From: Caldilineaceae bacterium
Lineage (GTDB): Bacteria; Chloroflexota; Anaerolineae; Caldilineales; Caldilineaceae
Length of the DNA stretch: 64,000 nucleotides
Reading direction: 5' to 3'
Assembly (NCBI GenBank): GCA_022842065.1
Contig: JALHQH010000008.1
Location: 248,001 to 312,000, forward strand
Below are positions 29,746 through 38,896 of this stretch, piece after piece. A program made the position numbers and the translations under genes. Each line of letters begins with the position of its first letter. Position 1 is the stretch's first letter. The notes below the pieces were generated by a model that saw only the letters and a list, made by a program, of their open reading frames with translations, was not told the DNA's origin and ran no database searches.

Positions 29746-30538
29746 CTTGATGTAAGAGTTGATCGACATACGCCTGTTGGCCTTTGGTCAGCGCAGGGAG
29801 TGGTACTGGGTTGCGGTAGTCCAGTTGCACATCATACGCGCCATTGTCATAAACTGTGGTAAGTGCACTTTCCAGATCAAGCAGAACATCGCCGTCCGGC
29901 TGACGTAGCGGCACATTGACGGCTGGTAGGGATTCTTCTAACTGGATCGGCCAAACCAAGACGCGTGGGCGCGTTTCAAGCCGGCTGAGCATAATATAGT
30001 AGGGTGCATCCGGTACGGGGCGTGCCAATGGCGGACGCTTACCGGCGCGCAATAAGTCAATCTCCATTAAATGAACCTGATTGGACTTTAGAATTTGGCG
30101 ACGTTTGTGGAGATAATGCTCGTATGCCTCGTGCCCACTGCGCTTATTTACTGGGGAAAGAATTTCAATGACCGTTACCAGCGCTTGGTCAACGGCTGAG
30201 TAAATTTCAACGGAATGTTGACGAAAGGGAAACTCGATTTCCACTTCACTTTCAACGGCCGGTGACGCATCCAGGAGGGCCACGCCGCCCGCTAACGGTT
30301 GACGCAGCGCGCGCGTAGGAACGGGTGATTCAAAGAGACTGACATCTGGATAAGTTCCCTGTCGATGACCAATCGCAACGGTTTCATAGGTCACATAGGG
30401 AATTAACCGCGCAAAATAAGCAGGCCGCAGCTGTTGATTTAATTGTGCTTGAATCTGTGATGCTAAGTTGTTATGAAAATCACCCCATAATGCCGGCTGT
30501 TCAATATATGGGTCCATTCCTGGAAATGGTGACGGCAT
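29738..30538 (-). CDS. DUF4058 family protein
   Basis: The 266-residue protein starts PSPFPGMDPYIEQPALW, the hallmark of DUF4058, a family abundant in Cyanobacteria, Planctomycetes and Chloroflexota with no known function. A central EILSPVNKRSG segment followed by Lys/Arg-rich residues (HKRRQILKS) recalls PD-(D/E)XK nuclease folds, as in the Uma2 family, but I cannot prove this. The ATG at 30538 has AGGAGGT at good spacing, and a GTG two codons earlier is rejected. It is inserted antisense in an otherwise plus-strand sugar operon. Confidence 0.85.
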   Translation of the reverse strand: MPSPFPGMDPYIEQPALWGDFHNNLASQIQAQLNQQLRPAYFARLIPYVTYETVAIGHRQGTYPDVSLFESPVPTRALRQPLAGGVALLDASPAVESEVEIEFPFRQHSVEIYSAVDQALVTVIEILSPVNKRSGHEAYEHYLHKRRQILKSNQVHLMEIDLLRAGKRPPLARPVPDAPYYIMLSRLETRPRVLVWPIQLEESLPAVNVPLRQPDGDVLLDLESALTTVYDNGAYDVQLDYRNPVPLPALTKGQQAYVDQLLHQAS

Positions 30539-30623
30539 AAACACCTCCTATCCAACCTTTTACACACAGACTTTAGTATACCATTGATTCTCTCTTTCAT
30601 TCAAACCTAGTCGGAAAATCAAA

Positions 30624-32117
30624 ATGAGTAACAACGCAAAAATTTCACTTGATACCAATCGCATCATTGCCGAAATCTCTCCTCTGCTTTTTGGTGGCTT
30701 TGTCGAACAGATGGGCCGCTGTGTCTATGAAGGTATCTATGATCCCGCCTCACCCCTGGCCGATGAGCATGGTCTGCGCACCGATGTGCTTGCGGCCCTC
30801 CGCGAACAGCAGTACACGGTCATGCGCTATCCGGGTGGTAACTTTCTCAGTGGCTATGATTGGCTCAACGGGGTTGGCCCCAAAGAGCAGCGGCCCCGCC
30901 GCCGCGATCTCGCCTGGCAGTCGATTGAGACTAACCAATTCGGCACCAACGAGTTTATGCAATTCTGCCAAGCGATCAACTGTGCGCCGATGTTGGCTGT
31001 CAACATGGGCACCGGCACGATTCAATCCGCGGCGGATCTGGTGGAGTATTGTAACGCCCCGACCGGCACCTACTATGCCGATCTGCGCGCCAGCCACGGC
31101 CACCGCGACCCGTATGCTGTGAAGTATTGGTGCGTCGGCAATGAAATGGATGGTCCCTGGCAGATCGGCCACCTGGAGATGGACGAGTATGCACGTAAGG
31201 CCCGCGAAGCGGCCAAGATGATGAAATGGCATGATCCTTCGATCAAACTTGTTTCCTGTGGTTCGTCCAATAACAAGATGCCCACCTATCCGGAATGGGA
31301 CCGCGTGACCTTGGAGACCTGTTGGGAACAGGTCGATTATCACTCGATCCACTACTATGCCGGCAACGGCGATAATGACAGCACCAGTTACCTGGCCCTG
31401 GCCGTCGAGTTGGAAGATTTTGTTGACACGATGGCCGCCACCCTGCGTTATGCCAAAGCCAAACGGCGCAGCAAACATGATGTCTATCTCTCGTGGGATG
31501 AGTGGCAGGTTTGGTACAAGGATCGTAGTGGCCGCGGCAACTGGACCGAAGCGCCCCACCTCAGTGAGGAAATCTATAATCTGGAAGACGCTCTCGTCGT
31601 CGGTCAGTGGCTCAACGTCTTTTTGCGCAAGTCCGATGTGCTCAAGGTGGCCTGTGTGGCGCAGATCGTCAACATCATCTCCTGGTTGCAAACGCGCAAC
31701 GATGGCTTGCTGGTACAACCTTCGTTCTATCCCTTCAAACTGATGAGTAACTTGGCGCGCGGCAATGCCCTTGACGCCTACACCAAGGCCCCCATGGTCG
31801 AAACGCCCAAGTACGGCGGCGTGGCGGCGCTTGATGTCTCCGCCAGCCATGACCCGGCCACCGGCAACGGGGCGGTCTTTATCGTCAACCGCAGCCAAAC
31901 CGAGGCGATTACCACCGCGATCGAGTGGCAAGGTGAGCTGCCCACGACTGTCAGTGAAGTTTGGCAACTCGCCGGCACCGATCTGAAGATGGTTAACAGC
32001 TGGGAGAATCCGAACAATCTCGTCGCCGAAAAAGTGAGCGGCGTGAAAATTCAGGATGGTAAAATCACCATGTCATTGCCGCCAATGTCATTTACGGCGG
32101 TGAGTGTCGGAAAGTAG
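30624..32117 (+). CDS. abfA: Alpha-L-arabinofuranosidase (GH51)
   Basis: The 497-residue enzyme removes arabinofuranose side chains from arabinoxylan or arabinan oligomers. The retaining-mechanism residues are Glu174 in WCVGNEMDG (acid/base) and Glu293 in [10 protein letters not shown] (nucleophile). No signal peptide is present, so it acts on imported oligosaccharides, matching the ABC importer upstream. Length is standard for intracellular GH51. The ribosome-binding site is weak. The DUF4058 gene separates it from the transporter, so it probably has its own promoter in the 30545-30620 gap. Confidence 0.93.
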   Translation: MSNNAKISLDTNRIIAEISPLLFGGFVEQMGRCVYEGIYDPASPLADEHGLRTDVLAALREQQYTVMRYPGGNFLSGYDWLNGVGPKEQRPRRRDLAWQSIETNQFGTNEFMQFCQAINCAPMLAVNMGTGTIQSAADLVEYCNAPTGTYYADLRASHGHRDPYAVKYWCVGNEMDGPWQIGHLEMDEYARKAREAAKMMKWHDPSIKLVSCGSSNNKMPTYPEWDRVTLETCWEQVDYHSIHYYAGNGDNDSTSYLALAVELEDFVDTMAATLRYAKAKRRSKHDVYLSWDEWQVWYKDRSGRGNWTEAPHLSEEIYNLEDALVVGQWLNVFLRKSDVLKVACVAQIVNIISWLQTRNDGLLVQPSFYPFKLMSNLARGNALDAYTKAPMVETPKYGGVAALDVSASHDPATGNGAVFIVNRSQTEAITTAIEWQGELPTTVSEVWQLAGTDLKMVNSWENPNNLVAEKVSGVKIQDGKITMSLPPMSFTAVSVGK

Positions 32118-32722
32118 GATTTGGGTGATTAGGTCATTAGGTGATTGATAAAAGGGCTCGGCTGCCGTGAGGTGGTCGGGCCTTTTTGTGCTTGGCCTAT
32201 AGCAATCCCAAGTGGCAACAGGTCTTTGCGATCCAACGCCACTTTGAAGCAATCATTGGTGGCTCGATCTATCAGCTCTTGCCGGGTGTTGTCGAAACGA
32301 CCTTTAGCCGTTCCCACTGACCGTACCACGCTACGCCCGCTTCGCTTGACTGCAAAGCTTACAAAACAGTAGTGCAGAATTTCCTTCCTATTTTGCCATT
32401 CCCGCTGTAAAAGTATCGAACCTTAATAAAACTGCTCATTTTAGACAGACTTTTGTAAGATGTGCAAGCTAATTTTGCCTGCTATACTAACAACTAGCGC
32501 GCCTAACCTATTTTATCCAGATTGCTATTACATGTAGCAGCTACCAATGTTCAAGATCCTACCCAAAGCCAGCGGTACAGTCTGTACAACAGATTAGCGT
32601 GATGGTACTTGTTACAAGCTGTCTCCCGTAAACTTACGGTGGCTGAATTTCCAATAGATGGCCCGTTATCAGAAGTGCAGATTTTTTAAAAAGAGCACAT
32701 GTTAGCAGAGAGGTAAAGCTTT
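32118..32722. other. 605-bp intergenic region
   Basis: It holds GATTAGGTGATT words after abfA, a possible short coding relic (32192-32320), a small GTACA-GTC-TGTAC dyad near 32572 and AT-rich sequence upstream of the subtilase. TATACT near 32482 could be a -10 box, but no convincing -35 box stands before it. Confidence 0.5.
32192..32320 (+). pseudogene. Possible 42-codon coding relic
   Basis: A plus-strand frame reads LAYSNPKWQQVFAIQ, RHFEAIIGGSIYQ and LLPGVVETTF before a TGA. The composition looks protein-like, but there is no start codon or ribosome-binding site, and I cannot name the parent family. It may be the 3' remnant of a deleted gene. Confidence 0.25.
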
Positions 32723-34486
32723 ATGCGATTATTCCCACAGATTGGTCGGATCATGATCAGTATCAGCCGACAGCTATTAATTGTAGCTTTGGTCTTGACA
32801 ATTCCAGCAGCAACGCATCTGCCATATCCCGCTAATTTAGAGTCGGCATTAGTTACATTGGCAACTACCCAACCGAATACAATGGTTGCGATTATCGTGC
32901 AAAAGGCAGCCATGCTGCCGGTGGAAGCAGCGGTGATCAAGTTAGGTGGTCGTATCACCAAAAATCTAACCCTGATCAATGCTTTTGTGGCTGAGATCCC
33001 CGCGCGCCAACTTGCCCAAGTTGCGCAATTGGCCGGCGTGCGCTGGGTCTCCCATGATGCACCGGTGGTGGAGACTGCCTGCAAAGATTGTATTGATACC
33101 AAACGGCTGAGCAGCGTCTATAACCAAACGATCGGCGCAGATAAACTCTGGAACGAGTCGCCTTACCTACAAGGCCAAGGCATCGGCATTGCGGTGCTGG
33201 ATAGTGGGATCCAAAGTACCCACAGCGATCTGGCTGGGCGCATTGTCGCGGCGAAAAACAGCGTGTCGATTGACGAAGTGCTCAAACTTCCTAGCAGCGA
33301 AATCTTAAAATATGATATGTATGGTCATGGTACCTTTGTTGCCGGGCTGATTGCCGGCAATGGCAAAAGTAGTGCCGGGCGCTACATTGGGGTTGCGCCG
33401 CGCAGCCAACTGATCAATGTGCGCGTCACCTCCTTTATGGGGGCTTCGACCGAGTCGGATGTGGTTGCCGGCTTGCAATGGGTCTATGAAAATCGCACCG
33501 CCTACAACATCCGCGTTGTCAACCTCTCGTTGAATGCCTCCAAGGCTAGCCCCTATCATCTCAGCCCGTTGAGTGCCGCTTGTGAAATTCTGTGGTTCAA
33601 TGGGGTGGTGGTGGTCACCTCGGCCGGCAACCGGGGCGAGGGGACGATTTACCCGCCGGCGAATGATCCTTTTGTGATTACGGTGGGTGCCACGGATGAT
33701 AAAGGGACGGCGACGATTGCCGATGATAGCGTTGCCCACTTTTCGGCCTTTGGCACGACGGTGGATGGGGTCAAGAAGCCGGATCTGGTCGCGCCGGGGC
33801 GCTATATTGTCGGGCCAAGCGCTACAGCTGCCTTGCTGACCAAGTTCTACCCGCAAATTGTAGTTAATCAAAGTTATATGCGCATGTCCGGCACATCGGC
33901 CGCCGCGCCGATTGTCAGTGGTGCCATTGCCCTCTTGCTGCAAAAAGAACCACATTTAACCCCTGATCAGGTCAAGCAGCGGCTCTTAAGCACGGCGAAT
34001 CGCAGTTGGGCAGGCTATGATGGGGTCAAAGCCGGTGCCGGTTATTTGGATATTCGCGCCGCGGTACGCAACACTCCTCCAGCTAATACCACGCCGCCCA
34101 GCGCCAATACCGGGATGCCGATCAACTCCCTGTTATTGACTGGCGTTGATGCCGCGAAGGGCTTGTTGAAGGGTACCACTACGTTTGTCTGGGATTCAGT
34201 CTCGTGGAGTTCGGTTAGTTGGAGTTCCGTCTCATGGAGTTCGGTTAGTTGGAGTTCCGTCTCGTGGAGCAGTGATTATATCGAAAATCCGCCGGTGAGC
34301 GCCGCCCAACTGCCGCCGACAGCACCTGCTCCAACCATTGAGACGCTTACCAGTGAAGAGGCGCTCGCTGCGATCCTGGTGGCACAACAACAGGCTGGCA
34401 GTGTGCCAAGCGATATGCCGAGTGACGGAACGAGTGAAAATCGCGCGAATCAACTCTACTTACCGATGGTCTTTAGTCCCGATTAA
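32723..34486 (+). CDS. Secreted subtilisin-like protease with Trp-Ser repeats
   Basis: The 587-residue protein has a signal peptide (to about residue 30), an I9-like propeptide region (about 50-115) and an S8 catalytic domain (about 135-450). The triad is Asp160 (VLDSG), His202 (GHGTFVAG) and Ser392 (GTSAAAP), with oxyanion Asn303. After the domain comes a Pro/Thr linker, five tandem SVSWS units at 491-517, and a tail ending YLPMVFSPD. The Trp-Ser repeat and the YLP tail are accessory features of many Chloroflexota exoproteases, as I recall them. GAGAGG lies nine bases before the ATG. It likely degrades extracellular protein. Confidence 0.92.
   Translation: MRLFPQIGRIMISISRQLLIVALVLTIPAATHLPYPANLESALVTLATTQPNTMVAIIVQKAAMLPVEAAVIKLGGRITKNLTLINAFVAEIPARQLAQVAQLAGVRWVSHDAPVVETACKDCIDTKRLSSVYNQTIGADKLWNESPYLQGQGIGIAVLDSGIQSTHSDLAGRIVAAKNSVSIDEVLKLPSSEILKYDMYGHGTFVAGLIAGNGKSSAGRYIGVAPRSQLINVRVTSFMGASTESDVVAGLQWVYENRTAYNIRVVNLSLNASKASPYHLSPLSAACEILWFNGVVVVTSAGNRGEGTIYPPANDPFVITVGATDDKGTATIADDSVAHFSAFGTTVDGVKKPDLVAPGRYIVGPSATAALLTKFYPQIVVNQSYMRMSGTSAAAPIVSGAIALLLQKEPHLTPDQVKQRLLSTANRSWAGYDGVKAGAGYLDIRAAVRNTPPANTTPPSANTGMPINSLLLTGVDAAKGLLKGTTTFVWDSVSWSSVSWSSVSWSSVSWSSVSWSSDYIENPPVSAAQLPPTAPAPTIETLTSEEALAAILVAQQQAGSVPSDMPSDGTSENRANQLYLPMVFSPD
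34199..34270 (+). repeat. 15/30-bp coding minisatellite in the subtilase
   Basis: Units GTCTCGTGGAGTTCG and GTTAGTTGGAGTTCC alternate (34199-34213, 34214-34228, 34229-34243, 34244-34258, then a partial). All encode the same VSWSS pentapeptide, but the two codon versions alternate, so the recent duplication unit is 30 bp. Confidence 0.9.
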
Positions 34487-34509
34487 GCGTTTATTCTCTA
34501 TCGAGAAAT

Positions 34510-34585
34510 AATGCAGGTTACGCACGCTCTCCTGGCCGCACTGCCTTTGCTTGCTGTTGTCAGGGGCGCGTGCGTAACCTGCATT
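34510..34585. repeat. Perfect 18-bp inverted repeat bounding a 40-bp core
   Basis: AATGCAGGTTACGCACGC (34510-34527) pairs exactly with 34568-34585. The core has no coding sense. It follows the subtilase stop codon by about 25 bases, so it may terminate transcription. The GTTACGCAC-type arm also resembles the GACTTACG-type ends of the element at 59137-59243. Confidence 0.6.
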
Positions 34586-34668
34586 TTATAGATACAACGA
34601 TACGGCATGGCAGCAGATAAAGTAACCTGTTTACACCTGAAATAACGGTCATCACAAAGTGTGAAGTA

Positions 34669-36114
34669 ATGCGCAGAACAGCTTGGATCTACATTATTAC
34701 GCTTATGATCTGCGCCAGTCTACTTAGCCTGGCGATTTTGCGCTTTGACCTGTCGGCGCGCGCCCCAGCATGGCTCTTTATCAGTGTGGTGGCGGTAACG
34801 ACCCTCTTGCGTCTCTATCGGGTGAAGACGCCGAGCCATCAAGCCTATGAAGGCTCGACGATTGGCCTTTTTGCTGCGATCCTCTTGCTGCCATTATGGC
34901 AGTTCATTTTGTTAGTGGTGATCACGCATAGCATTGAGTGGGCAGTCGCGTTGGCACGGCTGGACAGTGACCACCTGCGCGCTTGGTACATACAGCCGTT
35001 TAATATTGCCAAGTCAATTCTTAGTGGCGCCCTAGCCTATGTTCTCTTGCATCTCTATCCCTTGCCGACAGAAGATAATTTTGCATTGATAGATGTGCTG
35101 ATTATGCTCGTGATCTGTGGCACCTATGTGGCGGCCAATCAACTGCTGCTGGGGATTGCGCTCTACCTTGCGCGTGGGATCTCTTTTCGTCATGCCGGCA
35201 TTGTACGCGATGGCCTGGCCATCGAACTACCCTTGGCCGCGATGGGCTTTGTCGCCTTTCAACTGCTCAGCTGTAGCCCTTGGCTCGTCTTCTTTGTTTT
35301 TGCGCCAATTATTTTGATTTACCAGGCGTTTATGTTGCCTAAACTTCAGCATGAAGCGCTCCAATCCTTAGAGCAATTCAACCGGGAATTGACCTCTGCC
35401 AACGGCCAGATTCAACAGGTCAACGATGAACTCTTCCTCACCCTGGCCAAGGTCTTTGATGCACGCGACCCTTACGTTGGTGGTCACGCGGCGCAGGTGG
35501 CGGCCTATGCGGTCGCCATTGCGCAGGAATTAGGTCTGCCACCGGTCCAAGTCGAGGTTGTGCGCCAAAGCGGTTATCTTCATGATATTGGTAAAATTGC
35601 CATCCCAGAAGCGATCCTGCACAAACCGGGTAAGCTGACCAAAGAGGAATATGAATGCCTCAAGCAGCATGCCACCGTCGGGGCTGATTTTATTGCAACT
35701 AGCCACAGCCTACGCCACCTGGCACCCTTTATTCGTCATCACCACGAGCGTTGGGATGGTTATGGCTACCCCAACGGGCTGTCAGGATCGGCCATTCCGT
35801 TAGAAGCGCGCATTCTCAATGTCTGTGACTCTGTGGAAGCAATGGCTTCGGATCGCCCTTATCACCGTGCCATGTCGATGGAGCAGATTGTGGCCGAAGT
35901 GCAACGCTGTGCCGGCACGCAATTTGATCCGACGGTGGCTGCCGCCTTTATTCGGGTTGCAGCCCGCGAAGGCGAGCACTTTGTGATTAACTCTGCCCGC
36001 GCCGTGGCAACCCAGCGGGTGACGAGCGATCGCAGCCTATGGCCTGTCAATCTGCATCACCTGGCCGAGATCTATGGGATGCCCCCTACGTTGCCGCGGG
36101 GGTTGACAAGCTGA
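34669..36114 (+). CDS. Membrane HD-GYP domain protein (c-di-GMP phosphodiesterase)
   Basis: The 481-residue protein has an N-terminal membrane sensor of about eight helices (10-225), a short coiled coil (225-255) and an HD-GYP domain (255-450). His305-Asp306 (YLHDIGK) and the downstream His357-359 form the metal site, and the signature is DGYGYP with Gly366-Tyr367-Pro368. HD-GYP enzymes cleave c-di-GMP to GMP. The sensor resembles the MASE-like membrane part often found with HD-GYP. The ligand is unknown. There is no strong ribosome-binding site. Its 3' end contains the promoter of the next gene. Confidence 0.88.
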   Translation: MRRTAWIYIITLMICASLLSLAILRFDLSARAPAWLFISVVAVTTLLRLYRVKTPSHQAYEGSTIGLFAAILLLPLWQFILLVVITHSIEWAVALARLDSDHLRAWYIQPFNIAKSILSGALAYVLLHLYPLPTEDNFALIDVLIMLVICGTYVAANQLLLGIALYLARGISFRHAGIVRDGLAIELPLAAMGFVAFQLLSCSPWLVFFVFAPIILIYQAFMLPKLQHEALQSLEQFNRELTSANGQIQQVNDELFLTLAKVFDARDPYVGGHAAQVAAYAVAIAQELGLPPVQVEVVRQSGYLHDIGKIAIPEAILHKPGKLTKEEYECLKQHATVGADFIATSHSLRHLAPFIRHHHERWDGYGYPNGLSGSAIPLEARILNVCDSVEAMASDRPYHRAMSMEQIVAEVQRCAGTQFDPTVAAAFIRVAAREGEHFVINSARAVATQRVTSDRSLWPVNLHHLAEIYGMPPTLPRGLTS

Positions 36115-36131
36115 TCACATGCCACTATACT
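36103..36131 (+). promoter_or_regulatory. Consensus sigma-70 promoter overlapping the HD-GYP stop codon
   Basis: TTGACA (36103-36108), a 17-base spacer and TATACT (36126-36131) match the consensus in 10 or 11 of 12 positions. The -35 box lies in the last codons of the HD-GYP gene. It should drive the flavoprotein gene at 36240 with a leader of about 100 bases. Confidence 0.7.
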
Positions 36132-36239
36132 CACCATATCCGAACCGCTAATCGAAGCGTCAACGCCTTGGTTTGAAAGCAACCGTATGCTCCGCCGACC
36201 GGGTGCTTTGGGGGCGTGTCGTGTGTGGAGGTAACCACG

Positions 36240-37481
36240 ATGAACTACGATCTGCTCATCATCGGCGGTGGCATTGCCGGGGCTACGCTGGCTAAGCGGC
36301 TGGCCGAGCAGGGACTGCGGATTCTCGTCCTGGAGCGGGAAATCTACTTTCGTGACCGTGTCCGTGGCGAGGGGCTTCATCCTTGGGGCGTCGCTGAAGC
36401 GCAGCGGTTGGGGATCTACGAGCTGCTCTGCAACAGTTGTGGTCATGCTGTACCATGGTGGAATAGTTATGGCGGGTCGCGTGAACCAGCGCACCGCCGC
36501 GATCTGGTGACGACTAGCCGCCATGGGCTGCCTGTCCTGAGCTTTTACCACCCCGAAATGCAGGAAGTATTGCTCGGCGCGGCACGCGCGGCCGGTGCCG
36601 AAGTTTGGCGCGGTGCCAGTGCGCTGCAGGTAATCCCCGGTCCAACCCCACAAGTCAACGTGCGCTACAGCGGTAAACTCTTCATGCCGCAGGCGCACTT
36701 GGTGGTCAGTGCCGTCGGTCGCGCTTCCCCGCTACAATTGCCCCCCAGCTTTCGCCGCCACTGGGACACCCCACAACTAACCATTGCCGGCTTACTCTTT
36801 CGTGACCTGGCGGCGCCGCACAATGCGGTCAGCCTCTTTGCTACTGGCCGGCGCCCTGGTCAATGGGCAATTTTTTTCCCACTGGGCAAGCGTCGGCACC
36901 GGGTTTATTTCATCTACCCCACGATCTGCCGGCCCCAAACGCTGAGTGGCCACCACCAGATTCCACTGTTTATGAGTGCTTGTTGTGATGTCGGTGTCCC
37001 CATGGAGTGGTTTGTCGCGGCTGTCCCGGCTGGGCCACTGGCGGCTTATCCGGCGGCCGCGGGGTGGGTGGACTTGCCGTACCAGCAAGGTGTTGCGCTG
37101 ATTGGTGATGCCGCCGGCTCACCCAATCCCAGCTTTGGCTGTGGCCTCTCGCTGACTTTGCGCGATGTTCGGGTGCTCAGCGAACAGCTACTCACTACTT
37201 CCAATTGGGATGTAGCTTTGCGCACCTATGCCCATACCCATGTCGACTACTTTGACCGCCTGCATCGCAAAGAAAATTGGCTCACGAATCTCTTTTTTAG
37301 CCAGGGGGCTAGCGCCAACCGCCGTCGCGCCTATGTGATGGGGCTGCACGCCAAAGAGCCCGACCGCGATCTTGATATCGTCGGCCTCGGCCCAGATGAC
37401 CGTTATGATGAATGGGCGCGCATGCGCTTCTTTGGCGAAGATACCGAGGCGGCCGGCGAGGCCATGCGTAACAAAGCATGA
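36240..37481 (+). CDS. FAD-dependent monooxygenase/reductase (geranylgeranyl reductase or halogenase-like)
   Basis: The 413-residue flavoprotein has the FAD dinucleotide motif GGGIAG (9-14), the REGEGLHPWG-like segment (VRGEGLHPWG) seen in PHBH-fold enzymes, and the second FAD motif ALIGDAAGSPNPSFGCG near residue 285. It lacks a signal peptide. Such proteins hydroxylate, reduce or halogenate small molecules or isoprenoids. The substrate cannot be inferred. The ATG at 36240 follows GGAGG. It has its own promoter, and a long palindrome ends the unit. Confidence 0.75.
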   Translation: MNYDLLIIGGGIAGATLAKRLAEQGLRILVLEREIYFRDRVRGEGLHPWGVAEAQRLGIYELLCNSCGHAVPWWNSYGGSREPAHRRDLVTTSRHGLPVLSFYHPEMQEVLLGAARAAGAEVWRGASALQVIPGPTPQVNVRYSGKLFMPQAHLVVSAVGRASPLQLPPSFRRHWDTPQLTIAGLLFRDLAAPHNAVSLFATGRRPGQWAIFFPLGKRRHRVYFIYPTICRPQTLSGHHQIPLFMSACCDVGVPMEWFVAAVPAGPLAAYPAAAGWVDLPYQQGVALIGDAAGSPNPSFGCGLSLTLRDVRVLSEQLLTTSNWDVALRTYAHTHVDYFDRLHRKENWLTNLFFSQGASANRRRAYVMGLHAKEPDRDLDIVGLGPDDRYDEWARMRFFGEDTEAAGEAMRNKA

Positions 37482-37494
37482 GTTACAAAAAATA

Positions 37495-37563
37495 GGACGC
37501 GGATAAACGCGGAAATACGCGGATTCTAGTTTAATCCGCGTATTTCCGCGTTTATCCGCGTCC
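37495..37563. terminator. Perfect 31-bp inverted repeat between convergent genes
   Basis: Arms 37495-37525 and 37533-37563 are exact complements around CTAGTTT, the longest palindrome in the window. Each arm carries three ACGCGG-type words at about 9-10 base spacing. It lies between the converging flavoprotein and SDR genes and could be a bidirectional terminator. Smaller relatives (GCGGATT arms) occur at 38838-38893 and near 41408-41430. Confidence 0.7.
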
Positions 37564-37593
37564 AAATATTTACTAGATTTCCGCGTCCAAGGG

Positions 37594-38424
37594 CTACGCC
37601 GGCCACAACTGCACGCCACCGTCCACACGTAAGACCTGACCACTGATAAAGGCCGCACCGGGCGAAACCAGGAAGGCAACCGTCGCCGCCACCTCTTCTG
37701 AGCGACCGTAGCGTTCCAAGGTGCCGGTTGTCACCAATTTCTCTTCTTCGATTACACGGCTAGCTTGGAAGCGCGGGGTGAGAATCCCACCGGGGGCGAT
37801 GACATTGGCGGTAATGTTAAAGGGGCGTAACTGTGCGGCCAGACAGCGGGTATACTCATGAACCGCGGCCTTGGTGGTGGCATAGATCGCGCCTGATGCA
37901 TAGCCCGCTGTGCCGGAGACACTGCCGATGTTGATCACCCAACCCTCGCGCCGCTCGATCATCTGCGGCACCACCGCACGGCAGACAAGCAGACAGGTCA
38001 TCAAATTACGGTCGATCATCGTCCGAATGTCGGCAGTGCTAATGTAGACGGCATCGTTGATGAGCGGCTTGCCGCCATTTTCGCCCATCGTGCCCTGTAC
38101 ACCAATGTCGCCACCCGCACAGTTCACCAGAATGTCAATACGGCCAAAGTGCGCGTTGATCGTCGCCACCAGATGATCAACCGTCGCCTCGTCGGCAAGG
38201 TCACCGTGAACCGCCAGGACGCTCGCGTTGTGCGCGTCGGCAATGGCATCGGCCACGGCTTGGAGTGAGTCGGCCTCGTCAAAGGCGCGGGTGGAATGGG
38301 GGCTGGTGCCGTGGATCACCACATTGGCACCCAATTCGGCCAGGTGGTCGGCGATCACCCGGCCAATGCCGCGCGAAGAGCCGGTAACCCAGGCCACTTT
38401 ATGGAGGAGCGGTTTTTCCGTCAT
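37594..38424 (-). CDS. Short-chain dehydrogenase/reductase
   Basis: The 276-residue classical SDR has the cofactor motif TGSSRGIG (14-21), the NAG-type NCAGG (101-105), and the catalytic Ser168, Tyr181 and Lys185 (YATTK). The acidic residue that would fix NAD is not obvious, and the Arg in SSRG favours NADP. It ends with the canonical [13 protein letters not shown]. It likely oxidises or reduces a sugar or polyol, but the substrate is unknown. The ATG at 38424 gives a normal N-terminus; a longer reading would translate the palindrome at 38501-38571. Confidence 0.88.
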   Translation of the reverse strand: MTEKPLLHKVAWVTGSSRGIGRVIADHLAELGANVVIHGTSPHSTRAFDEADSLQAVADAIADAHNASVLAVHGDLADEATVDHLVATINAHFGRIDILVNCAGGDIGVQGTMGENGGKPLINDAVYISTADIRTMIDRNLMTCLLVCRAVVPQMIERREGWVINIGSVSGTAGYASGAIYATTKAAVHEYTRCLAAQLRPFNITANVIAPGGILTPRFQASRVIEEEKLVTTGTLERYGRSEEVAATVAFLVSPGAAFISGQVLRVDGGVQLWPA

Positions 38425-38500
38425 AGTATTTTCTCGTCTGTGTGATTTTTGCTGTACTGGAGAAAGAGCAGTTGTTATCAGTGCTGCCCTGAAAATAACC

Positions 38501-38571
38501 ACCGCCAAGGTCGCAAAGAGCGCAAAGAAAAGCCTTAAGCGCACCTTCGCGCTCTTTGCGACCTTGGCGGT
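38501..38571. repeat. Perfect 23-bp inverted repeat upstream of the SDR
   Basis: ACCGCCAAGGTCGCAAAGAG plus CGC (38501-38523) pairs exactly with 38549-38571 across a 25-base loop. The core GCAAAGAGCGCAAAGAAAAG also has internal repetition. It lies between the tRNA terminator and the SDR start, where it may insulate the two transcription units. Confidence 0.7.
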
Positions 38572-38614
38572 AGAAAAATTTTCATTGTTATCGGTGTCGG
38601 GTAGACACGTTACT

Positions 38615-38652
38615 GATAAAAAAATAAGGTCCCGGCAACATGCCAGAACCTT
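38615..38652 (-). terminator. Intrinsic terminator of the tRNA gene
   Basis: On the minus strand AAGGTTCTGGCA, a three-base loop and TGCCGGGACCTT form a 12-pair stem followed by TATTTTTTT. It begins 15 bases after the mature tRNA end and is a textbook rho-independent terminator. Confidence 0.85.
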
Positions 38653-38666
38653 ATCGCCTCTTTAGG

Positions 38667-38740
38667 CGTTCCCGGAGGGATTCGAACCCCCGGCCTCTTG
38701 GACCGCAACCAAGCGCTCTAATCCACTGAGCTACGGGAAC
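38667..38740 (-). tRNA. tRNA-Arg (anticodon GCG)
   Basis: The minus strand folds as a full cloverleaf: acceptor GTTCCCG/CGGGAAC, D stem GCTC/GAGC, anticodon stem CTTGG/CCAAG with loop TTGCGGT, and T arm GGGGG TTCGAAT CCCTC. The anticodon GCG reads CGC, and by wobble CGU, for arginine. A20 in the D loop and C35 agree with arginyl-tRNA synthetase identity. CCA is not encoded. Most bacteria read these codons with an inosine-modified ACG tRNA, so GCG is unusual. A promoter lies upstream and a terminator downstream. Confidence 0.93.
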
Positions 38741-38778
38741 AAACATCTTATCCCAACCCTCTCACGAGGGCGAACTGA

Positions 38779-38807
38779 AGTTTAGCATGAAGCGGGCGTG
38801 CTGTCAA
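38779..38807 (-). promoter_or_regulatory. Promoter of tRNA-Arg
   Basis: On the minus strand TTGACA (38807-38802), a 17-base spacer and TAAACT (38784-38779) stand about 38 bases before the tRNA 5' end. Spacing and -35 box are consensus. Confidence 0.7.
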
Positions 38808-38837
38808 TTTTTGAAGTGGCTGCGTATGATGCAATCA

Positions 38838-38893
38838 TAGAACGCGGATTGGGCGGATGCTACGGATTTTTACCGGGATAAATCCGCGTTCTA
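38838..38893. repeat. 13-bp inverted repeat, GCGGATT family
   Basis: TAGAACGCGGATT (38838-38850) and AATCCGCGTTCTA (38881-38893) are exact complements. The right arm ends four bases before the PhyH-like stop codon. The arm shares ACGCGGATT with the 31-bp palindrome at 37495-37563. Confidence 0.6.
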
Positions 38894-38896
38894 GCG

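Noticed and set aside
30750..31967. A 405-codon minus-strand frame opposite the GH51 gene
   Set aside because: The plus strand encodes a full GH51 enzyme with catalytic residues; the antisense frame reads as Gly/His/Ile-rich noise.
38425..38544. A 40-residue N-terminal extension of the SDR with a hydrophobic start
   Set aside because: It translates one arm of a perfect 23-bp palindrome, has no ribosome-binding site, and the family core begins at 38424.
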